Assembly (NCBI GenBank): GCA_964498255.1
Contig: CAZCGW010000003.1
Span: 62,001-126,000, forward strand
DNA: 64,000 bases
Reading direction: 5' to 3'
Source of the DNA: Fluviibacter sp964498255
GTDB lineage: Bacteria > Pseudomonadota > Gammaproteobacteria > Burkholderiales > Rhodocyclaceae
Shown here: one piece after another, positions 26,342 to 35,042 of the stretch
Numbering within the stretch: the stretch's first letter is position 1
How the letters are laid out: every line of letters starts with the position of its first letter
The notes under the pieces: generated by a model
What the model saw: the letters and a program-made list of their open reading frames with translations, nothing else
What the model was told of the DNA's origin: nothing
Databases searched by the model: none
Made by a program: the position numbers and the translations under genes

Positions 26342-26375
26342 ACTACAAAGCCCTGCTAAGTCAGGGCTTTGTAGT
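26342..26375 (+). terminator. Perfect 14-base-pair hairpin after guaA, no U-tract
   Basis: ACTACAAAGCCCTG-CTAAGT-CAGGGCTTTGTAGT is a perfect inverted repeat with a six-base loop, followed by CTGGGC instead of T residues. It probably ends or protects the guaBA message and may let some transcription pass into the YcaO gene 25 bases later. Confidence 0.5.
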
Positions 26376-26400
26376 CTGGGCACACTATAAGAAAACTGCC

Positions 26401-28605
26401 ATGGAAATTAAGGTCAACTTTCTCGACAAGCTTCGCCTAGAAGCCAAGTTTGATGACTTCACCGTTATCGCCGACCAGCCTATACGGTACAAGGGCGATG
26501 GTTCAGCCCCTGGGCCATTCGATTATTTCCTGGCCTCATCGGCGTTGTGTGCTGCCTACTTTGTGAAGCTGTATTGCGACACCCGTAACATTCCAACCGA
26601 GAACATCCGTCTCTCGCAGAATAATATCGTCGACCCGGAAAACCGCTATCAGCAGACGTTCAAGATTCAGGTAGAGCTGCCGCCGGATATAGCCGAAGTC
26701 GATCGTCGCGGCATCCTGAGCTCGATAGAACGCTGCACGGTCAAAAAAGTTGTACAAACTGGCCCTGAATTCGTTATCGAAGAAGTCGAAAGCCTGGATG
26801 CAGATGCGCAGTCGCTGTTGACCTTGAAGCCTGAGTCAGACTCGGGTACCTACATCACGGGCAAAGATCTCCCACTGGAGCAAACCATCGCCAATATGTC
26901 GGGGCTATTGGCAGACATCGGCATCAAGATTGAAATTGCCTCGTGGCGGAACATCATCCCCAATGTATGGTCCTTGCATATTCGCGATGCACATTCGCCG
27001 ATGTGCTTTACCAACGGCAAGGGTTCAACCAAAGAAAGCGCGTTGGCTTCTGCGCTTGGTGAATATATTGAACGACTGTCCAACAATCACTTCTACGCAG
27101 GCGCATTCTGGGGTGAAGAGATTGCCAGTGCGCCTTTTGTGCATTACCCGAACGAACGCTGGTTCAAACCAGGCAAGAAAGATGCCTTGCCAGCGGAGAT
27201 TCTCGATGAATACTGCCTCGAGATCTACAACCCGGATGGTGAACTACATGCCTCGAACCTGATTGATACCAACTCCGGTAATAGTGATCGTGGCATCTGC
27301 TCGTTACCTTATGTTCGGCAATCCGATGGGGCGGTTGTGTATTTCCCGTCGAACCTGATAGAAAACCTCTTCGTCAGTAACGGCATGAGTGCCGGTAATA
27401 CGTTGGCAGAAGCTCAGGTGCAGTGCCTATCCGAAATTTTCGAACGGGCAGTCAAGCGAGAAATCCTTGAAGGTGAAATCGCCTTGCCAGATGTGCCAGA
27501 GGAAGTGCTAGCTAAATACCCGGGCATTCTGGCCGGAATCGAGGGATTAGAAGCGCAGGGTTTCCCGGTGCTGGTCAAAGATGCGTCACTCGGCGGCAAG
27601 TATCCCGTGATGTGTGTCACGCTGATGAACCCGCGCACGGGCGGTGTCTTTGCATCCTTCGGTGCGCATCCGAGTTTTGAAGTGGCGTTGGAACGCAGCC
27701 TGACAGAATTGCTACAAGGCCGCAGTTTTGAAGGCCTGAACGATTTGCCGCAACCCACCTTCGAATCCAATGCGGTGACAGAGCCCAACAACTTTGTCGA
27801 GCACTTTATTGACTCCAGCGGTATCGTGTCTTGGCGCTTCTTTAGCGCTAAACCCGATTATGACTTTGTCGAATGGGATTTTTCTGCCACAGGGGAGCAG
27901 GCCAACGCCAAAGAAGCCGCCACCTTGTTCGGCATTCTGGAAGACATGGCCAAAGAGGTCTACATGGCCGTCTTTGATCAATTAGGCGCTATTGCATGTC
28001 GGATTCTGGTGCCCGGCTATTCGGAGGTTTATCCGATAGAGGGTTTAGTTTGGGATAACACCAATAAGGCGCTGTTATTCCGCAGCGATATTCTTAATCT
28101 CCATCAGCTTGATGATGATAGCCTCGAAGCCTTGCTGGATCGGTTAGAGAATAACGAACTCGATGACTACTCGGATATCGCCACGTTGATCGGTATCCAG
28201 TTTGATGAGAATACGGCCTGGGGGCAGCTCACCGTCCTTGAATTAAAACTCCTCATCAATCTGGCCTTGCACCAGTACGAAGAGGTACATGAGCTAGTCG
28301 GTGCTTTCCTGCAGTTCAACGACAACACGGTTGAGCGTGGCTTGTTCTATCAGGCCTTGAACGTCGTTCTCGAAGTCTTGCTTGATGATGAGATGGCACT
28401 GGGAGATTACGAAGTCAATTTCCGGCGTATGTTCGGCAACGACCGTATGGATGCCGTTTTAGGGTCTATCGATGGCAGTGTCCGTTTCTACGGCTTAACA
28501 GCCACGAGCACCAAACTCGAAGGACTTGATCGTCACCACCGTTTGCTGGATAGCTACAGAAAGCTTCATCAGGCTCGCGTCGCTAAAATGACGGCGGATA
28601 ACTGA
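26401..28605 (+). CDS. ycaO: OsmC domain-YcaO domain fusion protein
   Basis: The 734-residue protein has three parts. Residues 1-130 are an OsmC/Ohr-like domain with cysteines at C50 and C112 in the positions of the peroxidatic pair, plus C59. Residues about 155-560 are a YcaO domain with the ATP-binding motifs GKGSTKESALASALGEYIERL (E221, E224), SEIFER (E345, E348) and LTELLQGRS (E436, Q439, R441). Residues 560-734 are a helical, TPR-like tail as in E. coli YcaO. YcaO enzymes use ATP to activate amide backbones. The C-terminal PxPxP motif of azoline synthetases is absent. E. coli YcaO has been linked to RimO-dependent methylthiolation of ribosomal S12. No precursor peptide is nearby. It is 11 bases upstream of a B12-type radical SAM gene. 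Confidence 0.9.
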   Translation: MEIKVNFLDKLRLEAKFDDFTVIADQPIRYKGDGSAPGPFDYFLASSALCAAYFVKLYCDTRNIPTENIRLSQNNIVDPENRYQQTFKIQVELPPDIAEVDRRGILSSIERCTVKKVVQTGPEFVIEEVESLDADAQSLLTLKPESDSGTYITGKDLPLEQTIANMSGLLADIGIKIEIASWRNIIPNVWSLHIRDAHSPMCFTNGKGSTKESALASALGEYIERLSNNHFYAGAFWGEEIASAPFVHYPNERWFKPGKKDALPAEILDEYCLEIYNPDGELHASNLIDTNSGNSDRGICSLPYVRQSDGAVVYFPSNLIENLFVSNGMSAGNTLAEAQVQCLSEIFERAVKREILEGEIALPDVPEEVLAKYPGILAGIEGLEAQGFPVLVKDASLGGKYPVMCVTLMNPRTGGVFASFGAHPSFEVALERSLTELLQGRSFEGLNDLPQPTFESNAVTEPNNFVEHFIDSSGIVSWRFFSAKPDYDFVEWDFSATGEQANAKEAATLFGILEDMAKEVYMAVFDQLGAIACRILVPGYSEVYPIEGLVWDNTNKALLFRSDILNLHQLDDDSLEALLDRLENNELDDYSDIATLIGIQFDENTAWGQLTVLELKLLINLALHQYEEVHELVGAFLQFNDNTVERGLFYQALNVVLEVLLDDEMALGDYEVNFRRMFGNDRMDAVLGSIDGSVRFYGLTATSTKLEGLDRHHRLLDSYRKLHQARVAKMTADN

Positions 28606-28616
28606 AATAGCCCACC

Positions 28617-30524
28617 ATGTCGTCCATAAAAATCCTCAGTCTCATCCCGCCGATGACGCAGCTGAATACACCGTATCCCTCTACGGCGTATTTAACAGGA
28701 TTTTTGCGTTCGCGTGGTTTCAATGCAGTTCAGGAAGACCTGGCGCTGGCATTGGTGCTGAAGTTTTTTACCGCCGCTGGCTTGGCTGATATCCAAGCAG
28801 CGGCATTGGCACAACCTGAAGCGGTTCGCAGTGCCAGCGTAAATTACTTCCTGGATTATTTCGATCGTTATCAACGCACTATTGAGCCGACTATTGCATT
28901 TCTGCAGGGCAGGGATAGCACGCTCAGTCACCGTATTGCCAGTCGTGGATTTTTGCCCGAAGGTCCTCGATTTAGTGCGCTTGATGCTTACGATGATGAT
29001 TCGGGTGATCCCCTGGGTTGGGCTTTCGGCGCCATGGGGACCTACGACCGCGCGCGGCATTATGCAACGCTCTATCTGAACGATCTTGCTGATGTGCTCA
29101 AACATGCCGTGGATGAGCGTTTCGAGTTTGTTCGTTATGCAGAATCGCTAGCGGGGAGTCAGCCGACCTTTGACCCCTTGGCAAAGGCACTCGCGGCAAA
29201 TCAGACGCTGGTAGATCAATACCTGCATTCGATGACGCTGCAGGCGTTAGAACAGCATCAGCCTGATCTGGTGCTTCTGTCGGTGCCGTTTCCCGGTAAC
29301 GTCTATGCAGCTTTCCGCATTGCGCAGAGTATTAAATCGGCATTGCCCGGCACCAAAATCGTGCTCGGTGGCGGTTTCGTTAATACCGAATTAAGGGAGC
29401 TCACCGATCCACGTGTATTCGACTTTGTGGATTACATCACCCTGGATGCCGGTGAACGCCCCGTATTGGCCTTGATCGAACATCTCCAGGGTCAACGTTC
29501 GCGTGAAGGCCTAATCCGCACATTTTGCCGTTCCGAATCGGGACAGGTGAAATGGATGAACTGGCCTGAGCCGGATATTGCCTTTGCAGATATCGGCACA
29601 CCAACCTGGGTTGGTTTACCTCTAGAGCGTTACCTTTCCCTGCTGGACATGCTCAACCCCATGCATCGTTTATGGAGTGATGGCCGTTGGAACAAGCTCA
29701 CCATAGCGCATGGCTGCTACTGGAAGAAATGCAGTTTCTGCGATGTCAGTCTGGATTACATCTCCCGCTATGAAACAGCCTCGGCTGCGTTGCTGGTGGA
29801 TCGCATCGAACAGATCGTTGCCGAAACAGGGCAAACAGGCTTCCACTTTGTCGATGAAGCCGCACCGCCCAAAATTTTGAAAGCCCTGGCTGAAGAGTTG
29901 ATCCGCAGAAACGTACAGATCTCCTGGTGGGGCAATATCCGTTTCGAAAAAACCTTCACCCCGGAACTAGCCGAACTATTGGCCGACAGTGGTTGCATTG
30001 CCATGTCTGGCGGGCTTGAAGTGGCCTCTGATCGTTTGCTCAAGCTCATGCAAAAGGGGGTTTCCATCGAGCAAGTGGCGCAGGTCACGCGCGGCTTTGC
30101 CGACGCGGGCATCCTGGTGCATGCCTACCTAATGTACGGGTTCCCAACACAGACAGTGCAGGATACGGTTGATGCGCTGGAGTATGTGCGTCAGCTATTT
30201 GAAAATGGTTGCATCCAGAGTGGCTTCTTCCATCGATTTACCTGCACCGTTCATTCACCCGTAGGGCTTGATCCGGGGGGCTATGGCATCACCTTGCAGC
30301 CATTGCCACCAATCAGCTTCGCTAAAAATGATGTGGCGTTTGTAGACCCAACGGGTGTAGATCATGATCTATTGGGGCAGGGGCTCAAAAAGGCCATTTA
30401 CAACTTCATGCACGGCGTCGGCCTGGATGAAGACATTCGAAGCTGGTTTGAATTACCCAAAGGTCAGTTGCCTAAGCCAACTGTACCCCGTCAGAAGATT
30501 GCAAGGGCATTAGGATTTATCTGA
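28617..30524 (+). CDS. B12-binding-type radical SAM protein with CX4CX2C motif
   Basis: The 635-residue protein has an N-terminal part of about 300 residues containing a Rossmann-like B12-binding fold (HQPDLVLLSVPFPGN, then TKIVLGGGFVNTEL). The canonical DxHxxG cobalt-ligand motif is missing. A radical SAM barrel follows, with cluster cysteines C367, C372 and C375 in HGCYWKKCSFCDVS. The spacing is CX4CX2C, not the usual CX3CX2C. SGGLEVASDRLLKLMQKG and HAYLMYGFPTQT are typical of the B12 radical SAM class. It follows the OsmC-YcaO gene by 11 bases and should be co-transcribed. The reaction is unknown; methylation, thiolation or another backbone modification are possible. It overlaps the end of tag (convergent) by eight bases. 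Confidence 0.85.
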   Translation: MSSIKILSLIPPMTQLNTPYPSTAYLTGFLRSRGFNAVQEDLALALVLKFFTAAGLADIQAAALAQPEAVRSASVNYFLDYFDRYQRTIEPTIAFLQGRDSTLSHRIASRGFLPEGPRFSALDAYDDDSGDPLGWAFGAMGTYDRARHYATLYLNDLADVLKHAVDERFEFVRYAESLAGSQPTFDPLAKALAANQTLVDQYLHSMTLQALEQHQPDLVLLSVPFPGNVYAAFRIAQSIKSALPGTKIVLGGGFVNTELRELTDPRVFDFVDYITLDAGERPVLALIEHLQGQRSREGLIRTFCRSESGQVKWMNWPEPDIAFADIGTPTWVGLPLERYLSLLDMLNPMHRLWSDGRWNKLTIAHGCYWKKCSFCDVSLDYISRYETASAALLVDRIEQIVAETGQTGFHFVDEAAPPKILKALAEELIRRNVQISWWGNIRFEKTFTPELAELLADSGCIAMSGGLEVASDRLLKLMQKGVSIEQVAQVTRGFADAGILVHAYLMYGFPTQTVQDTVDALEYVRQLFENGCIQSGFFHRFTCTVHSPVGLDPGGYGITLQPLPPISFAKNDVAFVDPTGVDHDLLGQGLKKAIYNFMHGVGLDEDIRSWFELPKGQLPKPTVPRQKIARALGFI

Positions 30525-31104
30525 GTACGGCCTGATGTCGTGGGCAGCTCACTAGATGGTCATTGACCATACCACTGGCCTGCATGAAGGCGTAACAGAT
30601 AGTGGGGCCGACAAATTTGAACCCAAGCTTTTGCAGGGCTTTGCTCATGGCAACGGCTTGCGGTGTGCTGGTTGGGACTTCACCCATGTTGACCCAGTGG
30701 TTCTGAATTGGCGTGTTGTCTACAAATTGCCATAGAGTGTCGCTGAAAGATTGCCCCGACTCTTTGATAGCAAGAAAGGCTTTGGCATTCTGGATCGTGG
30801 CCGCGACCTTTGCACGGTTACGAATGATCCCGGGGTCTGCGAGTAGGGCGGCTACTTTGGCTTCATCGTAATGGGCAATAACCTCAGGTTGAAAGCCATC
30901 AAATACGCGGCGATAGTGCTCACGCTTTTTAAGCACGGTTGACCATGAAAGCCCGGCTTGGGCACCTTCAAGAATCAGCAATTCAAAGAGGGCGAGGTCG
31001 TCTCGTAGAGGCACACCCCATTCTTCATCATGGTACTGGCGATACAGATCAAAGCCTGTACACCATGGGCAAACCGGCTCGCTGTTACTTGAGTTCTGCG
31101 GCAT
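30517..31104 (-). CDS. tag: DNA-3-methyladenine glycosylase I
   Basis: Tag excises 3-methyladenine from alkylated DNA. The 195-residue product has CPWC near the N-terminus and HLVSCPRH near the C-terminus, supplying zinc ligands. YHDEEWGVPLRDD and LFELLILEGAQAGLSWSTVLKKRE carry the catalytic acidic residue and the base pocket. I chose the ATG at 31104; a TTG at 31119 is also in frame. It overlaps the upstream ArsC-like gene by 20 bases. Confidence 0.95.
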   Translation of the reverse strand: MPQNSSNSEPVCPWCTGFDLYRQYHDEEWGVPLRDDLALFELLILEGAQAGLSWSTVLKKREHYRRVFDGFQPEVIAHYDEAKVAALLADPGIIRNRAKVAATIQNAKAFLAIKESGQSFSDTLWQFVDNTPIQNHWVNMGEVPTSTPQAVAMSKALQKLGFKFVGPTICYAFMQASGMVNDHLVSCPRHQAVLR

Positions 31105-31429
31105 AGGTGTCAGGGTCAAAGCCGACCAGTAGTTTCTTGCCGGTATCCAGGATCGGGCGTTTGATCATGCTCGGGTACTGCATCATCAGTCGATGTGCTT
31201 TGGCGGCATCCACATCCGCACGCTCTTCATCGGTGAGCTTTTTCCACATGAGCCCACGTGTGTTGAGGAGCTTTTCCCAACCGGCGCGTTTGATCCAATC
31301 CGGCAGATGCGTTTCGGCCACGCCTGCTTTTTTGTAATCAACGAAGGTGTAGGCAACACCATTCGCTTCGAGCCAGGCAAAGGCTTTCTTCATGGTGTCG
31401 CAGTTTTTAATGCCGTAAACCGTGATCAT
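31085..31429 (-). CDS. ArsC/Spx-family protein (YffB-like)
   Basis: The 114-residue thioredoxin-fold protein has a single cysteine near the N-terminus (YGIKNCDTMKKAFAWLEANGV). It also has the conserved KRAGWEKLLNTRG and the Arg-Pro of IKRPILDTGKKLLVGFD. It matches the YffB branch of the ArsC superfamily rather than true arsenate reductases, and no other arsenic gene is nearby. It lies two bases after tex and overlaps tag, so the three form one operon. Its substrate is unknown. Confidence 0.88.
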   Translation of the reverse strand: MITVYGIKNCDTMKKAFAWLEANGVAYTFVDYKKAGVAETHLPDWIKRAGWEKLLNTRGLMWKKLTDEERADVDAAKAHRLMMQYPSMIKRPILDTGKKLLVGFDPDTYAAELK

Positions 31430-31431
31430 GG

Positions 31432-33771
31432 CTACTTCCTCAATTTGGCCAAAGCCTCAGCCATGGCGTTATTCATGGGAGCCGCTTGCTGGCGAGGTGC
31501 TTTGTGCGGGGCATTGTCACGGGGTCGTTGCTGCTGGCTGCGGTTGCCGCCCGGTGCGTTATCGTGACGTTCCCGCTTCGTCGCAGCTTCGTCGCTCATG
31601 CGCATGGTTAACGCGATCCGTTTACGCGGTAGATCTACTTCCAGAACTTTAACGCGTACAACCTGGCCAGCCTTAACCACTTCATGTGGATCTTTGACAA
31701 AGGTGTTTGATAGGGCAGAGATATGCACCAGGCCATCCTGATGCACACCAATATCTACAAAGGCACCAAAGGCGGCGACGTTGGTGACCACGCCTTCAAG
31801 CATCATGCCGGGGACCAGATCCTTTACTTCCTCTACGCCATCAGCAAAACTGGCTGTGCGGAATTCCGGACGTGGGTCACGACCCGGTTTTTCCAGTTCT
31901 TTGAAAATATCCTGCACAGTGGGTAGACCAAAACGCTCATCGGTATATTTGGCAGCGCTCAGTGAACGTAGAACGCTGTTGTTACCCATGATGGATTTGA
32001 TGGGTTGCTTTAGATCCGCAATCATCTTCTCGACGACGGGGTAGGCTTCTGGGTGCACCGATGAAGCATCGAGCGGGTTTTCACCATCACGAATGCGTAA
32101 GAAGCCAGCCGCTTGTTCGAAGGTTTTATCGCCAAGGCGAGGCACGCTGAGAAGCTCCTGACGGGTCTTGAAAGCGCCATGGGCATCACGATAGCTGACG
32201 ATATTGCTGGCCAGAGTGGTGTTCAGGCCGGAGATGCGTGTCAGTAATGGGGCAGAAGCGGTGTTCACATCTACGCCGACGGCGTTAACGCAATCTTCGA
32301 CCACGGCATCCAGGCTGCGAGCCAGTTTGAGCTGGGATACATCATGCTGGTATTGGCCGACACCAATCGATTTAGGTTCAATCTTCACCAGTTCAGCGAG
32401 TGGATCTTGTAGGCGGCGGGCAATAGAGACGGCACCACGGAGCGAAACGTCCAGTTGCGGGAATTCACGGGCAGCCAGTTCGGAGGCGGAATAAACCGAA
32501 GCGCCAGCTTCGGAGACAACGATTTTCGTCATCTTGATGTCGGTGAACTGCTTCATGGTGTCGATGATGAGCTTGTCAGTCTCGCGGCTGGCGGTGCCGT
32601 TACCAATGGCGACAAGTGTGACACCGTGCTTCTTGGCCAGGGCTGCGATGGTGGTCATGGAGCCCGCCCAATCGCGGCGCGGTTCATGCGGGTAGATGGT
32701 TTCAGTGTCGAGGAGTTTGCCTGTTGCATCGACAACAGCGATTTTGCAGCCGGTACGGATGCCGGGGTCGACCCCCATGGTGACGTGTTGCCCGGCAGGC
32801 GCTGCCAACAAGAGGTCTTTAAGGTTCTTGCCGAAAATACGGATGGCTTCCTCTTCCGACTTCTCGCGTAACTGACCCATGAGATCGAGTTCGAGATGTA
32901 GCGAGAGTTTTACGCGCCATGTCCAGCGGACGGTGTCGTTCAACCATTTATCTGCCGGGCGTGATTGCTGTTTGATACCGAATCGATTAGCTATGCGTTG
33001 CTCACAAGGGTTAGGTGCAGTTGAAGGCGTCTCTTGATCAAGCTCGCTATCCAGCACTAGCGATACTTGCAGGAAGCCTTCGTTGCGACCGCGCAGCAGC
33101 GCCAATGCCCGGTGCGATGGCATGCTGTTAAGCGGTTCGGAGAAATCAAACCAGTCGCGGAACTTGGCACCTTCGGTTTCTTTGCCTTCCACGACCTTTG
33201 ATTGCACCATGCCGTGTTCATTCAGATACTCACGCAGTTGGCCAACCAGTTCGGGGTCTTCTGCAAAGCGTTCCATCAATATCTGGCGTGCACCATCCAG
33301 CACCGCTTTGGCATCGGCAAAGCCGGCATCGACGTTGAGAAATTTTTCAGCTTCTGCTTCCGGTGTCAGCTCCGGGTTTTCTAGCAGGGCGTCGGCCAGT
33401 GGTTCAATGCCTGCCTCACGCGCAATCTGTGCCTTCGTGCGGCGTTTCTGTTTGTAGGGCAGGTATAGATCTTCCAGGCGTTGCTTGGTTTCAGCGGCGT
33501 CGATGTCGGCCTTGAGTTCTGGTGTCAGCTTGCCTTGCTCTTCAATGGAAGCCAGGATGCTGTTGCGACGATCTTCAAGCTCGCGCAAATAAATCAGACG
33601 CTCTTCCAGGTGGCGTAGCTGCGTGTCATCCAGGCCACCGGTGACTTCTTTACGGTAACGCGCAATAAAGGGAACGGTCGCACCTTCGTCGAGGAGTTGA
33701 ATGGCGGCTTTAACCTGTTCGGTTTTAACCTGGAGTTCTTTGGCGATTTGCGCGTCAATGATTAATGGCAT
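31432..33771 (-). CDS. tex: Tex family S1 RNA-binding transcription accessory protein
   Basis: The 779-residue product has the N-terminal Tex helices (FIARYRKEVTGGLDDTQLR) and a YqgF-like RNase H fold (MGVDPGIRTGCKIAVVDATGK, near residue 335). A helix-hairpin-helix region follows (NTASAPLLTRISGLN), then a C-terminal S1 domain (EGVVTNVAAFGAFVDIGVHQDGLVHIS). The last 60 residues are basic and rich in Arg, Gln and Asn, probably disordered. Tex is linked to transcription and RNA metabolism and to toxin gene expression in Bordetella. It starts an operon with the ArsC-like gene and tag. Confidence 0.96.
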   Translation of the reverse strand: MPLIIDAQIAKELQVKTEQVKAAIQLLDEGATVPFIARYRKEVTGGLDDTQLRHLEERLIYLRELEDRRNSILASIEEQGKLTPELKADIDAAETKQRLEDLYLPYKQKRRTKAQIAREAGIEPLADALLENPELTPEAEAEKFLNVDAGFADAKAVLDGARQILMERFAEDPELVGQLREYLNEHGMVQSKVVEGKETEGAKFRDWFDFSEPLNSMPSHRALALLRGRNEGFLQVSLVLDSELDQETPSTAPNPCEQRIANRFGIKQQSRPADKWLNDTVRWTWRVKLSLHLELDLMGQLREKSEEEAIRIFGKNLKDLLLAAPAGQHVTMGVDPGIRTGCKIAVVDATGKLLDTETIYPHEPRRDWAGSMTTIAALAKKHGVTLVAIGNGTASRETDKLIIDTMKQFTDIKMTKIVVSEAGASVYSASELAAREFPQLDVSLRGAVSIARRLQDPLAELVKIEPKSIGVGQYQHDVSQLKLARSLDAVVEDCVNAVGVDVNTASAPLLTRISGLNTTLASNIVSYRDAHGAFKTRQELLSVPRLGDKTFEQAAGFLRIRDGENPLDASSVHPEAYPVVEKMIADLKQPIKSIMGNNSVLRSLSAAKYTDERFGLPTVQDIFKELEKPGRDPRPEFRTASFADGVEEVKDLVPGMMLEGVVTNVAAFGAFVDIGVHQDGLVHISALSNTFVKDPHEVVKAGQVVRVKVLEVDLPRKRIALTMRMSDEAATKRERHDNAPGGNRSQQQRPRDNAPHKAPRQQAAPMNNAMAEALAKLRK

Positions 33772-33784
33772 GAATGTCAGCTAA

Positions 33785-33815
33785 TAAAAGTTCGTGTATG
33801 CCGTTTCAGGCATAC
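33785..33815 (-). terminator. Weak terminator after dnaQ (minus strand)
   Basis: On the minus strand a seven-base-pair stem, GTATGCC/GGCATAC with a six-base loop (33796-33815), is followed after a few bases by CTTTTATT. It lies between the end of dnaQ and the start of tex. Confidence 0.45.
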
Positions 33816-33838
33816 GGGTTGAGACGTATTGAATCTGT

Positions 33839-34546
33839 TTAGTTTTGAGCGGGTTCGCTTAACCACAGGCATTTGCCGCCAGACTCTTTCTGAATCTGTT
33901 CCAGCACCTTCTGATGTTCCTGTAGTTCGCTATCGTCAGCAGTCTGGATGCGTAGTTGCTTGAGACGGCTTGAATCTGCGTTGAATGCAATCGTTTCTGC
34001 CGATTCTTCAAATACCATGGCGAAACCATCCTGGCCACGAGTCATGACCAGGTAAACGTCAGCCAGTAGCTCGGCATCGAGTAGGGCGCCGTGCAGGTTA
34101 CGTTTGGAGTTATCAATTTCCAGACGTTCACACAGTGCATCCAGACTATTACGTTTGCCAGGGTAGTTATCCCGTGCCATCTTCAACGTGTCAGTGACTT
34201 TGTCGCAGAACTGGTTGACGGGTGGTTTGCCCAGGAGCTCCAGTTCAGCATTCAGAAAGCCAATGTCAAAGGGGGCGTTGTGAATAACTAATTCGGCGCC
34301 GTCAATGAAATCCAGAAAGCTATCGGCAATGTCAGCAAAGCGGGGTTTGTCGGCCAGAAATTCACGACTGATACCGTGAACTGCCTGGGCACCTTCATCG
34401 ATGTCGCGGTCCGGATTCACATAATGGTGAAAATGACGGTTGGTCAGACGACGGTTAACGACTTCGACGCCCGCAACTTCAATAATGCGGTGACCAAGTC
34501 GGTGGTCTAGGCCGGTCGTTTCGGTATCAAGAATAATCTGGCGCAT
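33839..34546 (-). CDS. dnaQ: DNA polymerase III epsilon subunit (3'-5' proofreading exonuclease)
   Basis: DnaQ proofreads replication. The 235-residue product shows exonuclease motif I (ILDTETTGLD), motif II (HNAPFDIGFLNAEL) and motif III-epsilon (HGALLDAELLADVYL), so the acidic catalytic set and His are complete. The C-terminal part, which binds the polymerase subunit, is present but variable. It lies 28 bases after rnhA on the same strand, a pairing found in many proteobacteria. Confidence 0.97.
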   Translation of the reverse strand: MRQIILDTETTGLDHRLGHRIIEVAGVEVVNRRLTNRHFHHYVNPDRDIDEGAQAVHGISREFLADKPRFADIADSFLDFIDGAELVIHNAPFDIGFLNAELELLGKPPVNQFCDKVTDTLKMARDNYPGKRNSLDALCERLEIDNSKRNLHGALLDAELLADVYLVMTRGQDGFAMVFEESAETIAFNADSSRLKQLRIQTADDSELQEHQKVLEQIQKESGGKCLWLSEPAQN

Positions 34547-34574
34547 GGTTTTTTATTCGGGTTAAGCCTGCATT

Positions 34575-35042
34575 TTACAGGCTTGTGAGCTCATCGATGC
34601 CCTGGTTGGCCAGCTGGTCTGCACGCTCGTTTTCGGGGTGTCCGGCATGGCCTTTAACCCAGTGCCAGCTGACCGAAAACTTGGCTGCTAGCGCATCCAG
34701 CTGCTGCCAGAGGTCGGCGTTTTTAACCGGTTTTTTGTCAGATGTTTTCCAGCCATTACGCTTCCAACCGTGAATCCAGGATTGCATGCCCTGTTGTACG
34801 TATTTGGAGTCGGTATGTACTTCAACGGGCGTTGCGTTGTCTGGCTTAAGTGCCGCAAGACCCGAAATAACGGCCTGCAACTCCATGCGATTGTTCGTGG
34901 TGTCCGGTTCCCCACCATGCAGGGTTTTTTCGTGGCCACGATAGCGGAGCAGGGTACCCCAGCCGCCTGGGCCGGGGTTGCCACGACAGGCGCCGTCGGA
35001 AAAAATCTGGATTACGTCAGGGGATTGGGTTTCAGGATTCAT
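34575..35042 (-). CDS. rnhA: Ribonuclease HI
   Basis: RNase HI degrades the RNA strand of RNA-DNA hybrids. The 155-residue product carries the four-acid active site: the Asp in IFSDGACRGNPGPGGWG, the Glu in NNRMELQAVISGL, the Asp in HTDSKYV, and the Asp in ENERADQLA. The catalytic His loop is VKGHAGHPEN. It overlaps the upstream methyltransferase gene by four bases. Confidence 0.98.
   Translation of the reverse strand: MNPETQSPDVIQIFSDGACRGNPGPGGWGTLLRYRGHEKTLHGGEPDTTNNRMELQAVISGLAALKPDNATPVEVHTDSKYVQQGMQSWIHGWKRNGWKTSDKKPVKNADLWQQLDALAAKFSVSWHWVKGHAGHPENERADQLANQGIDELTSL

Noticed and set aside
26308..26400. Short RiPP precursor before the YcaO gene
   Set aside because: Only tiny frames without start signals exist and the space is mostly occupied by a 14-base-pair hairpin.
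31085..31429. Arsenate reductase (arsenic resistance)
   Set aside because: It matches the YffB branch of the ArsC superfamily and has no ars neighbours, so an arsenic role is not supported.
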